DNA of 64,000 nucleotides, from the NCBI RefSeq assembly GCF_003050745.1, contig NZ_QAOF01000001.1:1-64000 (forward strand). Direction: 5' to 3'. Position numbers and translations under genes: made by a program. The DNA comes from Sphingomonas sp. PP-CE-3G-477 (lineage in GTDB: Bacteria > Pseudomonadota > Alphaproteobacteria > Sphingomonadales > Sphingomonadaceae). The notes beneath the pieces were generated by a model. It was not told where the DNA came from, did not search any database, and saw only the letters and a list, made by a program, of their open reading frames with translations. This document shows positions 38,201-45,829 of the stretch, in pieces (the first letter of the stretch is position 1; each line of letters starts with the position of its first letter).

Positions 38201-40727
38201 CACCGCCAAGGGCGCGATGACCCTTACCGGCGGCACCATAGCGTTTGCCAATATCGTGGGGGCCTCGGTCGGCGTGACGTCTCCAGGTGCAATTACCGGT
38301 ACCTCGGCTACGGCCACGGGAGCACTTGGCGTGCGCGGCGGTACGGTGACCCTCGATCGGGCCGGGGCGGGCGCGGCACTCGCCCTGACCGCGACCAACG
38401 GCGATCTGGCCGTGACGGGACCGGTAACGGGAGGCGACGTCACGCTCGGTGCCAGCGGGCGGACCAGCCTCGGCAAGGCCACGGCCACCGGCGCGCTAGT
38501 GCTCACCGGCGACAGCGTCGGCTTTGCCGACATCGCGGGCGCATCGATCGACGCCACGTCGACCGGCGCGATCACCGGGACTTCGGCGACGACGACGGGC
38601 GCACTCGGCGTCCGCGGGGCGACGGTCGCTCTAGGTCAGATCGCGGCAGGCGGTACTGCGACGGTGGCGGCGACCGGAGGCGATCTGGCACTGACCGGGC
38701 TGACGTCCGGTAGCGATGCAATCCTGAGCGCAACGGGCGTGGCGCGGATATCGGGCGCGGTCACTTCGGGCGGGGCGTACCGGGTGACCGGTGGCAGCGT
38801 GACACTCGGCGACACCGGCATCGTCCAGAAGGCCGCCGGCGAGGTTAGCATCACCGCGACGTCGGGCGACCTGACGGGCGTACGCGGCCTGACGCTGACC
38901 AGCGACTCGGATGGCACGGGCGCGGATCGGCTCGTCCTCGATTCCGCAGGCCAGATCGCCTTTGCAGGCACCCGGATCCAGGCGAGACCCGGCGGCGGCG
39001 CGGTGCTGGGCCTTCGTGCCGGGGCGGGCCGCGCGATGCAGTTCGGCAGCATCGAGGCGTCGAGGATCGGCAGCTTCGACGGCAACGCGATCGCAGCGAC
39101 ACTCTCGCATAATGCCAACATTGGCGCCGACGACATCGCGGTGTCCGACCTGTCGGTGGCGTTGGCGCGCGGCGACCTGACCTTCGGTAAGGTCGGCGCA
39201 TCCGGCAACCTCACACTGCGTACCGACGCCGGTGCTATTGCGCTCGGCGAAGTCCGCGGCGGCGATATCGAGCTGGCGAGCAACGGCGCGCTGACCACGG
39301 CGAACGTGACCAGCACCGGCGGGACATCGTTGAAGGGCGAGACGATCGATGTTCGCGGCAGGCTGTCGGCCGCGCGGCAATTGCTGGCGGATGCGCGGGC
39401 GGCACTGACCTTGCGCGATGTCGGTGCGGGCGGCTCAGCGACTTTGAAGGCAGGCGGCGCGATCGTCGCCGACACCGTAGAAGCCGCGAGCATCACCGCC
39501 AGCGGGGCCGGTGTCACGTTGGCCAACGCAAAGGCGGGCGATGCGCTGACGCTGACCAGCGGCCGCGATCTGTCGCTCGGCAGCGGGGGCGCAGGCGGTT
39601 CGGCGACACTCGATGTCGCCGGGCTGGCGACGATCGGCGCGCTGGCCGCCGGCCCCGCCGTTACTGTCACCGCGAACGATGTCGCGTTGAACGGACCAGT
39701 ACGCGCGCAGACGGTGGCGTTCGCCAATCGTGCGTCTGCCACCACGACGATGCGGATCGGCGATGGCACCAGCGCGGACGGCTTCCGCCTGTCCGATGCC
39801 GAGGTGCGACAGGTGACTGCCGACACGCTCCGGTTCGACGCGGGGGCCGGTGCGATGGAGGTCGGCACGCTGGCGCTGGGGACCGGCAGCGGGCGGGTGG
39901 TCGAGATGCTCGGCACCGGCGACATCCGCGTGATCGGTGCGGTCTCGACCCAGGGCAGCGGTCGTTCGGTGCGGATCGGCGGCGGGCTGGCCGAGGGCAA
40001 CGCCAACGCCATCCATGTCGTCGCGACCCGAGACGGCGGCGGGCGATTGCTGTTCGACGGATCGGATGTCGAACTGCGGGGCACGCGCATCGCGATCGGC
40101 CTCGCACCCGGCTTCATCAGCACGTTGCAACCAGGCGCCGCCGGCATCGCGCAGGCACAGTCGCTGATCGGCAACGGCAATTCGGCCTTGTACAACCCGC
40201 AACTGGGCGGCGGCTTCTACGATCCGGGCTCGACGACGACGCTGTCGGCGCGGTCGCTGACGGTGCGGTTCGGCGATTATGCGCTGTTCCAGAACACCGC
40301 GATTCCGGGTGAGTTCTCCGGATTAAAGCTCGGAGGGACACAGGGTGCCCCGGTGTCACCGGCTTTGCGGATCAGCACCTTCGGCACCCCCGCTCAGGCA
40401 AGCGTCGCGCTGTTCGGGACGATCAACGGAATCGACGGCGCCAGTGCCGCGCTGCTCGGCAATCCGGTGATCAACATCGATCCCGTGCTGCTCCCCAACA
40501 GCCGTATCAACGGCTGTCTCGCCGGGTCTGGCGCGGGGTGCATCAACACCATCGTGATCCAGCCGACGCTGCAGGTGTTCGACTGGAGCGGCGAAGAGGT
40601 GTTCGGCATTTCGCGCGACGTCACCGTGCCGTTCGCACCGCTGGTCGGCAGCAACAACGAGGAGTTGTTGACCGACCTGCCGGCATTGGCGCCGCAATCC
40701 CTGACCGACCAGAAGGCCAAACCCTGA
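32280..40727 (+). CDS. Giant TpsA exoprotein (filamentous haemagglutinin N-terminal domain, beta-helix)
   Basis: The 2815-residue protein has a signal peptide (RRRRLLLIVSSALGGIAALP, cleavage near AVAQ). The TPS secretion domain (about 45-190) shows NNTVINWKGFNIPKDQAANF, AVLNRDISSNPSQLLGKL and VAVWVLNSNGIVVG. A huge Gly/Thr/Ala-rich beta-helical region follows, including six tandem 93-residue units. The C terminus has a Cys pair (RINGCLAGSGAGCINTIV) and ends QSLTDQKAKP, with no recognisable toxin domain. ATG 32280 is chosen for AGGA eight bases upstream and a clean signal peptide; an earlier GTG/ATG pair (32253/32256) lies inside tpsB. The CHAT gene starts on its last base, so the two are translationally coupled. 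Confidence 0.9.
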   Translation: MTHVTSPVRRRRLLLIVSSALGGIAALPAVAQTVPAPPVLPTRASVDSVQTNLLGSDPRITSPNGNLNVELRANNTVINWKGFNIPKDQAANFENGTASSNIAVLNRDISSNPSQLLGKLTSSAGVAVWVLNSNGIVVGPGANFTTGSLVLSTLDVTDTDFLDGGSNYRLSSGMNGAGSISAITVASGAQMTVEGGNRGLIMIAPRIEADGVFQAKGQDVAFVTATDVTLNYATNSPLSVTLNRGTAVPKNSQYVRGTVDGRDALFALASQGNITDALLQIDARVTTASNGRRGIVLSAGKPDTAVAGITVAGAAVDTGGIAGVSVSGVMSTQSDDNGDIIAGASGTASFARALTSGRDVILSAGGALTVAGDVTATRDYRIAAQGIALGSGTSAIQRAGRGVDLVSTNGNITGAAGLSLRSGGSAGLTLSTAGTAAGDILFDATSSISGGSDRSGYVDIRQRGPANQITLGNVAARGLRQAIGAGAIRNGLTTTSSLALGNIDVRDGLALDAAGISAGTLASDRGVAIVSNGALTTGAITAGSGPVALTGGGTTSVAGTITAIGSTVADITIVRDGAMTLQGLTATRDAQIDAVTGAVSIAGAVGLGRNYRVSGSGVTLGAPGAVTQRADGAITITAGAAGITGLEGLALRSDANGSGNDPLTLAVTAPSTTGIAFAPGTSLFGGTSRQSDVQLQLNDAASPISLGKVEARSLTGLSTTGALRSGDVNIVRDLTASGASIATGALTASSGAVTLTATGGALTIGAVDAGQGITLTGTDAIATGRLTARDAVTVNAVGAATFGSDVTAGGALTLRGSTLGFAGGNVRSGGSIDLLASTGGIVATGGVALASTSTRTSDFVRLQAAGVDGIVLASGSSITAGANRALRIGIFNAAADAPLSLGNVTARSLSALGAANADATVLGGAIVSGGSLTFGALDLVDGFAAESAGGNLSVGRLAVTGAGQGISLRAASGTLTVQNDVSASGDVTLVSGTALQLGTVESRDGQATLTSGGTVTLGTLAGRLGASASGTRIAIDTVRGGAVGLTASSGNVQVGRIDGAAVTATATGGAVTIRNALAATGAVNLTATGDVRVGGAITGAGVTVGAQGDTALLGGLQARGNVALSGRSVTLGGAQGATGSYTATSSAGAITGNAGTAIVADSDNLGGEALSLTATGGGITFDPATSLRGGNRTSAVSLTTDGGIITVGDVGATVFTAAGAGSIQTGNLTLTNSLGLSAAGGVITGAIATGDGTVTIDSLGGAVTTGAIDAGGGVSLAGDTVAFGTVRAASLNATAKVGTLTGGDITVNGVTALQTPGALAVGAIRAGNSVSLSGSTVRFDRVEASAFKATAGAALNGGDIVTRGDATLTAGDALAVGVVDADGIVALRGTTVNADRIDGASLTAVASKGALVAGDMLIGGPATIEATEGPINLGTVDSRGDLTITAGGRLFATGLVSGGTAALRTTGPGSDILLANGLVAENAVDVRAMGNVRAPVIRSRTGDLTIAAPNGELSGYDANGGVSLGAGPGKAFSLTIGTAARLGDVVGGKLTVTATSISAGRVDTGNEALELRATDGDLTLTGPASGGTVTLGASGRTQLAGVTSKGALTLTGGSIAFSDISGATVDATSAGVISGGSAAATGAFAIRGGAVTLNQVSAGTTLGLTATGGDLTLTGTVTGGDVTLGASGRTSLAKTTASGALILTGGSIAFSDIAGATIDVTSAGAITGGSATANGALAIRGGAVSLNQATAGTTLGLTATGGDLTLAGPVTGGDVTLGASGATSLAKTTASGALTLTGGSIAFSDISGATVDVTSAGAITGGSATAAGALGIRGGAVTLNQVSAGTTLGLTATGGDLTLTGPVTGGDVTLGASGRTSLAKTTARGALTLTGGGIAFSDISGGSIDATSAGGITGGSATATGALAIRGGTVNLGQANGGTTLGLTATNGDLTLTGLATGGTVTIGASGQTALTDVTAKGAMTLTGGTIAFANIVGASVGVTSPGAITGTSATATGALGVRGGTVTLDRAGAGAALALTATNGDLAVTGPVTGGDVTLGASGRTSLGKATATGALVLTGDSVGFADIAGASIDATSTGAITGTSATTTGALGVRGATVALGQIAAGGTATVAATGGDLALTGLTSGSDAILSATGVARISGAVTSGGAYRVTGGSVTLGDTGIVQKAAGEVSITATSGDLTGVRGLTLTSDSDGTGADRLVLDSAGQIAFAGTRIQARPGGGAVLGLRAGAGRAMQFGSIEASRIGSFDGNAIAATLSHNANIGADDIAVSDLSVALARGDLTFGKVGASGNLTLRTDAGAIALGEVRGGDIELASNGALTTANVTSTGGTSLKGETIDVRGRLSAARQLLADARAALTLRDVGAGGSATLKAGGAIVADTVEAASITASGAGVTLANAKAGDALTLTSGRDLSLGSGGAGGSATLDVAGLATIGALAAGPAVTVTANDVALNGPVRAQTVAFANRASATTTMRIGDGTSADGFRLSDAEVRQVTADTLRFDAGAGAMEVGTLALGTGSGRVVEMLGTGDIRVIGAVSTQGSGRSVRIGGGLAEGNANAIHVVATRDGGGRLLFDGSDVELRGTRIAIGLAPGFISTLQPGAAGIAQAQSLIGNGNSALYNPQLGGGFYDPGSTTTLSARSLTVRFGDYALFQNTAIPGEFSGLKLGGTQGAPVSPALRISTFGTPAQASVALFGTINGIDGASAALLGNPVINIDPVLLPNSRINGCLAGSGAGCINTIVIQPTLQVFDWSGEEVFGISRDVTVPFAPLVGSNNEELLTDLPALAPQSLTDQKAKP
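37011..38684 (+). repeat. Six tandem 279-bp repeats in tpsA
   Basis: Units begin at 37011, 37290, 37569, 37848, 38127 and 38406, each exactly 279 bases (93 codons). Each starts with an LTLTG-type strand and includes GGDVTLGASG, GALTLTGGSIAFSDI and AITGGSATA-type segments. Units 2-4 are closest to one another and the last two are more diverged, suggesting expansion by unequal recombination. Confidence 0.9.
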
Positions 40728-43700
40728 TGCCGCGCTCGATGCCTCGTACCTATAAAGCCTTGATGATGATGGCGTTGGGCAGCTCCGCGCTGGCCGGCTG
40801 CGCGACCGTCACGCCGCAGGCTCGCCTGGAGACGGTCGGACTTGGCCGCAATCCGGCTGGCGAGGCTTGCATCGCGACGCGCAACTGGTCCGATCCCGGC
40901 GTACCGGATCGTTTCGCGCGCGCCTATACGATCGCCTGTTCCGGCGTTGCCGCCAGCCGGCCACTCGGCACCGTCCGCGCGATCAAGGCGACGGCCGAGG
41001 CTCAAGCCGCGCTTGACGCGCAGTTCGACTGCGGTCCCGTCCAAGCAGTACGCGTCGCCGCGACAGAGGGCACCGCACGCCGCTGCCTCGACAGGATCAC
41101 CGGGCTCGAATCGGTGCGGCTGGATACGGCGCGCGGCGGGATGCACTATGCCGCTGCCGGCACGCCCGCGCTGCTGCCGTTGCTCGAGGAGGCGCTCGGA
41201 ATCGTGTCGGGCGTGCTGCCGCCGAACACGGACGTCACCCGGACGCCGACCGCGACGATCGACATCGCCCGTCTCGCCGCTCGGCCGAGTGCGACCGGCG
41301 CCGATCTGGCCGCGGCCGATGCGGCGGGGACGATCGCCGCGCCGCTCGACGTCGCAACCGCGCTGGCGCAAGGGATCAGCCTCAACCACAAGGGGCTCTA
41401 TGTGGAGGCCTCGCGCATCCTCAACGATGCGCTGAGCCGGTTGTCGCCCACCGCATCTGCCCCGTCTTCTACTACCACCACCGCTCTGTTGAGCGCCGAA
41501 CTGCTGCTGGAGGCGGCACTGGCGGATTCGAACATCCGTTTCCCCGATGCCGCCGCCGCGCATTTCGCAGCCGCGGATGCGATCTTTGTTGCACAGCCGG
41601 CCTCGCGCACCGCCTTCCTGTCGCGCAAGCGCGATACCTATGTCGCGCTCGATGCCATCAACCGCCATGCCTTTCCCGAGGCGCTCGCAACGCTCGATCG
41701 CGTGTCGAACGCGCCCGCCGCGGCAGGCCAGCCGTTGCGCGATCCGTCGACGTTGCGCCTGTTGAACCAGCCGCGCCAGAACGGCACCGCGACGGCACTC
41801 ACCGTGCCCAATGCCGCCGTGCTGTCGCAGTTGGTGCTCGATATCCAGACGCAATATGGGCGCAGCGTCGCGCTGCTGGCGCAGGGTGACCGCGACCAGG
41901 CCGAAGCCGCGATCGATCGTGCCGCCGCGATCTATCGTCCGCTCGCCAACGAACGGCTGGACCAGACGCAGCTACTATGGCTCGGCGCCCGGATCGCCCG
42001 CCAGCGTGGCCGGTTGCAGGCGCAACGTGGCGATTACGCCGACGCCTATGACAATTTCACCGACGCGGTCGACATGCTCCGGCGCAGTGCGATCGCCAAT
42101 GCGGGGACCGGCAACGAGCCCGCCATCGCCGAGGCGCAACTCGATCGCGCTGCAGTCTATGCCCGGACCGGCGCGTCGCGCACGGCGGTGCGTAATGCCT
42201 TTGGCGAGGCGGTCGACGCGCTGATCGATTCCCACGGTACGTCGCTCGGCAGCGCGCTGGGCATGCAGGATTACCTCGATCTGCTGGTTGCCGAATCCGC
42301 CAAGCCGCTACCCGATACCTATGACCGGTTCTTCCGGGCGGTGCAGGCGAATGGCGAGCCCGCGGTTGCCCGCCAGCTCAGCCAGCTGCGGACCACCGTG
42401 ACTGCCGACGGCACGATCGCCACGGCGTTGCGCGAGCGCGCCGATCTGGAAAGGGAAATCACCCGGTTGCGCTATACGTTGGCGGGCGGAAAGACGGACG
42501 AGGCTGCGCCGACCGACCTGTCGCGCGCGCGAACGGCGGCCGAACAGCGTCTGCTCGCGGTCGATGCCCAGCTTGCCGCCGATCCGCGGTACCGTACGCT
42601 CGACGACGCACCGGCGACATTGGTCGAACTGCGCGCCGCACTGCGTCCCGGTGAAGCGTTCCTCAAGCTGACCCGGCTCGATCGTCGCATCTACGGCCTC
42701 GTCGTGACCCCCGACCGGACGTTCGTCTACCACGTCGCGGACAGCGGGGCGGCAACGCGAGCGATCGAGACGCTTGGGCAGCAGCTGCGCGCTTCGATCG
42801 ATGGCGGCCTCGACGTCGGCAAGCTCGTTCCGTTCGACGAAGCGCGCGCCTATACGCTCTTCCGGCTGGTCGCGGGGCCGGCGGCGCCGACGCTGCAGGC
42901 CTCGCGGTCGATCGTCGTCGATCCGGCCGGCCCGCTCGAGACGCTGCCGATCGGTGCGCTCGTGACGCGCTATGATGCGAATGAGGTGCGCGCCGACCCG
43001 TTCGACTTCTCGCAGACCGCGTTCCTGGCGCGTACCGCATCGATCTCCAACGCGCTGTCGCCGCGATCGTTTCTGGTCGCGCGCGGCACCCCGGCGTCGC
43101 GAGCGCAGCGCGCGTTCATCGGCTTCGGCCAGCACAGCGCCCCCGCCAGCGCAACCGGGGTGGCGGCACTCCGGCCAATCTCGGTTGGCTATGGGTGTAG
43201 CGTCGACTATGGTCGTCTCGCGTCTCTGTCGCGGACCTTGAAGCCGATCAGCGCGCGCGAACTCAGTATCGCGGCGGGCGCGTTGCAGGTCCGTGACGCG
43301 CAACTGCTTACGGGCGCCGCGTTCACCGATACCAGCGTCGAGGCACGTGGCGATCTCGACCAGTATGAGGTCGTTCATTTTGCCACGCACGGCCTGACCG
43401 AAGGAATGTGGGGTTGCTCCAAGTCGCCACCCGCACTCGTCACCTCGTTCGGCGATGCCAAGTCCGACGGATTGCTGAGCTTTTCGGAGATCGCGCAACT
43501 TCGGCTCGATGCGAACCTAGTGGTGCTGTCCGCGTGCGATACCGCGGCGGGCGTGCGGGACGAAGGGCTCGCCCGCAGTTCCGGCCAGGAGGAGGCTGGC
43601 GCAACGCTCGAGGGGCTGGTGCGCGCCTTCCTCACCGCCAACGCCCGCGCGGTGCTCGCCACCTATTGGCAGGTGTCGGCGGAGAAGGAGAGCGACGAGT

Positions 43701-43897
43701 TCATCCGCGCCTTCTACGCCCGCGCACGCACCGGCACGATGGGCGAGGCTATGCAGGATGCGCAGCGCGCACTGATTGCGCAGCCGGCGTATTCGCATCC
43801 ATTCTACTGGGCGCCGTATTTCCTGGTCGGCGACAGCAGCAAGACCGCGCTGACAACTGCCTCGCCCGCTCAAAGTCCGCGCGTCGCGGCAAAATGA
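40727..43897 (+). CDS. CHAT-domain protease lipoprotein of the TPS operon
   Basis: The 1056-residue product begins at ATG 40727, sharing one base with the tpsA stop. It has a lipoprotein signal (ALMMMALGSSALAGC, Cys25). A long helical TPR-like region (about 200-590; YVEASRILNDALSRLS, DAYDNFTDAVDMLRRSA) precedes a C-terminal CHAT caspase-like domain with the catalytic dyad His888 (VVHFATHGLTEG) and Cys937 (VVLSACDTAAG). The ending (ATYWQVSAEKESDEFIRAFY, HPFYWAPYFLVGD) is typical of CHAT. It is probably anchored to the outer membrane. Context suggests it cleaves or controls the neighbouring TpsA protein; the substrate is inference. The next gene overlaps by four bases. Confidence 0.88.
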   Translation: MPRSMPRTYKALMMMALGSSALAGCATVTPQARLETVGLGRNPAGEACIATRNWSDPGVPDRFARAYTIACSGVAASRPLGTVRAIKATAEAQAALDAQFDCGPVQAVRVAATEGTARRCLDRITGLESVRLDTARGGMHYAAAGTPALLPLLEEALGIVSGVLPPNTDVTRTPTATIDIARLAARPSATGADLAAADAAGTIAAPLDVATALAQGISLNHKGLYVEASRILNDALSRLSPTASAPSSTTTTALLSAELLLEAALADSNIRFPDAAAAHFAAADAIFVAQPASRTAFLSRKRDTYVALDAINRHAFPEALATLDRVSNAPAAAGQPLRDPSTLRLLNQPRQNGTATALTVPNAAVLSQLVLDIQTQYGRSVALLAQGDRDQAEAAIDRAAAIYRPLANERLDQTQLLWLGARIARQRGRLQAQRGDYADAYDNFTDAVDMLRRSAIANAGTGNEPAIAEAQLDRAAVYARTGASRTAVRNAFGEAVDALIDSHGTSLGSALGMQDYLDLLVAESAKPLPDTYDRFFRAVQANGEPAVARQLSQLRTTVTADGTIATALRERADLEREITRLRYTLAGGKTDEAAPTDLSRARTAAEQRLLAVDAQLAADPRYRTLDDAPATLVELRAALRPGEAFLKLTRLDRRIYGLVVTPDRTFVYHVADSGAATRAIETLGQQLRASIDGGLDVGKLVPFDEARAYTLFRLVAGPAAPTLQASRSIVVDPAGPLETLPIGALVTRYDANEVRADPFDFSQTAFLARTASISNALSPRSFLVARGTPASRAQRAFIGFGQHSAPASATGVAALRPISVGYGCSVDYGRLASLSRTLKPISARELSIAAGALQVRDAQLLTGAAFTDTSVEARGDLDQYEVVHFATHGLTEGMWGCSKSPPALVTSFGDAKSDGLLSFSEIAQLRLDANLVVLSACDTAAGVRDEGLARSSGQEEAGATLEGLVRAFLTANARAVLATYWQVSAEKESDEFIRAFYARARTGTMGEAMQDAQRALIAQPAYSHPFYWAPYFLVGDSSKTALTTASPAQSPRVAAK

Positions 43898-44727
43898 GCG
43901 CGGTACGACCACTCGCGGGGGCGGCGATCGGCGTCGTCCTGGTGGCAGTGTTGCTGGCGTTCGGGCCTCCGGTCGTTGCCGGATGGTTGAACGGTACATC
44001 AGGGGCTTCGGGCGAAAGCCTTTTCACGCTGGCGATATTCGGGCCGATGCTGGCGATCGGCATCGCCGGTTGGTGGCTGGATCGTGTGACTGGCCCGGTG
44101 TTCGGCGAACGTCCCGGCCGTGCGACGGTGCTGGGTTTGGCGCTGGGCGCGGGTGGCCTGGCCTTGGCGGTCGGCTATACCTGGCTGGCTGGTAGTCTGG
44201 TCGGCGGAGCCGGTAGCACGGTCCTTTCTACGTTGCTGCTCGGCATCGTGACCGTGATGCTTCAGGTCGGGGCGGAAGAGATGCTGTTCCGTGGCTGGCT
44301 GCAACCTCAGATCGCATCGGTCGTCAGGGAGCCTGTTGCGGTACTGCTCGTCGCGGTGATATTCGCGGCGCTTCACCTGTTCGGGGGCGCGACTGGTGTG
44401 CTGACGCTGACCAACCTGATGCTCGGCGGGATCCTGTTCGGGCTGATCGCGGTCCGCGACGGCGGCATCGCCGGGGCGATCGCCGCGCATTGGGGATGGA
44501 ATGCGGGGGAGCAAATGCTGTTCGGGCTCGATCCCAATCCAGGCGTCGGTGTGTTTGGCGCGCTCTTCGACTTGGACCTGATCGGCGCGGCGCGCTGGGG
44601 TGGATCGGAGCAAGGCCTCAACGCGAGCGTCGCAATGACGGTGGCGCTCGCGGCAATCGTGATCCCGCTGGCGCTTCGATACCATTCCGTAACACCTCAA
44701 CCTTTACGCAGAAACTCAACTTTTTGA
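43894..44727 (+). CDS. CPBP-family intramembrane glutamic endopeptidase
   Basis: The 277-residue multispanning membrane protein (about seven hydrophobic helices) carries the CPBP/Abi motifs: GAEEMLFRGWLQP (EExxxR), AALHLFGG, and AAHWGWNAGEQ (HxxxN). CPBP proteases include CAAX prenyl endopeptidases and many bacterial proteases linked to peptide maturation or self-immunity. ATG 43894 overlaps the CHAT stop (ATGA), so it belongs to the TPS/CHAT operon. It may take part in processing or membrane release of an operon product; this is not established. Confidence 0.88.
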   Translation: MSAVRPLAGAAIGVVLVAVLLAFGPPVVAGWLNGTSGASGESLFTLAIFGPMLAIGIAGWWLDRVTGPVFGERPGRATVLGLALGAGGLALAVGYTWLAGSLVGGAGSTVLSTLLLGIVTVMLQVGAEEMLFRGWLQPQIASVVREPVAVLLVAVIFAALHLFGGATGVLTLTNLMLGGILFGLIAVRDGGIAGAIAAHWGWNAGEQMLFGLDPNPGVGVFGALFDLDLIGAARWGGSEQGLNASVAMTVALAAIVIPLALRYHSVTPQPLRRNSTF

Positions 44728-45247
44728 CACACGACAACTGGGCTGCGGATCAGCGATAGATTTGAACAGTCGATTTTGCACTGTAGCCAGCTTCCGGGCG
44801 GATGGTCCGTCCGCGCACGATGTGAAATTCAGCCATGCGAGCCACGCGCGATATTCCCTTTTCCCATTTCTGCCAGGCCAATTGAAAACAGCTTACGGTC
44901 AAGCCCCTTGGTGGTGTTTCCCAACGCATCGCCGCTGGGTAAGCGTGTTTGGGCAGTCTGCCAGACCCGATCCCGAAACACCGGCGGTAGGCTCCGGATC
45001 AGCACGAAGCATGCAACAGAGCCTGACCGATCGAATGCTTGGAGCGGCGCGAGGCGACTGCATCGAGATTGCCCTCATGCCAGCATTGTAGATGAAGCTC
45101 GTTACGGAGGTTCTGCTTACCGTTCGCGGCGGGGCAGCGTCGCACGCAATAGTTGGCCGGACGACTCTCCGTCTTCCCAACGATGAGGGTAGCAGTACAA
45201 CGGTATATGGACTTGGTGCGTTCGATCCACGCAACGGCGGAGAAGGC
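44728..45247. other. Intergenic stretch without a recognised gene
   Basis: After the CPBP stop no coding signal with a ribosome-binding site or family motif is seen. An ORF from 45092 is in frame with the next gene, but its first 52 residues have no conserved character and the strong ribosome-binding site lies at 45239-45246. ORFs on the minus strand are mirror images of the downstream gene. Confidence 0.5.
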
Positions 45248-45829
45248 ATGGAGAAGCAGGACTTCAGCAGGTTCCACCCGATGCGCCGGTTGGGCGACGC
45301 GGTGGATCGCGGTGCCAGAGCCGCCCAGCAGGGGCTGCGCGGTGCCGCCACGAGTACGGACACCCACCTGCGGGGGCGAGCGCTCACACAAGGTGAGCTG
45401 GGCATGATCGGCTGGATGTTCGGCCGTGTGCCAGGGGTGGAGAGGGCACGGATCTTCCCGCTCAACTTTTGGTGGCCGTATCCGAACGACAGGGCCATGA
45501 CGCCCAATGGCAACATCTACTTCCCCAACCAGGACTTCCGAGACGATTTCAGTCTGCCGACCGTGCCCATCGAACTTCGAGCACTGTTCATGCACGAGGC
45601 GACCCACCTGTATCAGCACTACGCGCTCGGCATGTGGCTGATGCTGAAGGGCCCATTCGACCGGAACTACGGCTACCGGCTTGAGAAGGGTAAGGCGTTG
45701 AGGGGTTACGGCATCGAGCAGATGGGGCAGATCGTGCAGGACTACTACACGCTTCGCAACGGAGGCCGCCCTCGTCTTCGTGGCGTGCGGCCCGACGACT
45801 ACGCCAGCGCCGTGCCGGTGCGTCGATGA
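45248..45829 (+). CDS. HExxH protein related to 'vgr-related' proteins; putative T6SS metallopeptidase effector
   Basis: The 193-residue protein carries LTQGELGMIGWMFGRVPGVE, MTPNGNIYFPNQDFRDDF, the zinc-metalloprotease signature HEATH (116-120) within LRALFMHEATHLYQHYALG, and KALRGYGIEQMGQIVQDYY, whose Glu-Gln region could supply the third ligand. This layout matches small proteins often annotated 'vgr related protein' in sphingomonads and is shared with the gene at 62131. GGAG five bases before ATG 45248 decides the start. A lipoprotein gene overlaps its stop (ATGA), suggesting an effector-immunity pair. Enzymatic activity and target are unproven. Confidence 0.7.
   Translation: MEKQDFSRFHPMRRLGDAVDRGARAAQQGLRGAATSTDTHLRGRALTQGELGMIGWMFGRVPGVERARIFPLNFWWPYPNDRAMTPNGNIYFPNQDFRDDFSLPTVPIELRALFMHEATHLYQHYALGMWLMLKGPFDRNYGYRLEKGKALRGYGIEQMGQIVQDYYTLRNGGRPRLRGVRPDDYASAVPVRR

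Noticed and set aside
37011..38684. Regular repeats considered as a CRISPR array
   Set aside because: Units are 279 bases, head to tail, in frame and encode protein; there are no spacers.
38636..40195. 519-aa minus-strand ORF opposite tpsA, with further long antisense ORFs at 34358-35692 and 35699-36808
   Set aside because: Low-complexity mirror images of the repetitive tpsA sequence, caused by codon bias.
40394..41854. 486-aa minus-strand ORF opposite the tpsA end and CHAT gene start
   Set aside because: Spans two real genes on the other strand and has no family signature.
45092..45247. N-terminal extension of the HExxH gene
   Set aside because: No conserved residues; the strong ribosome-binding site supports ATG 45248.
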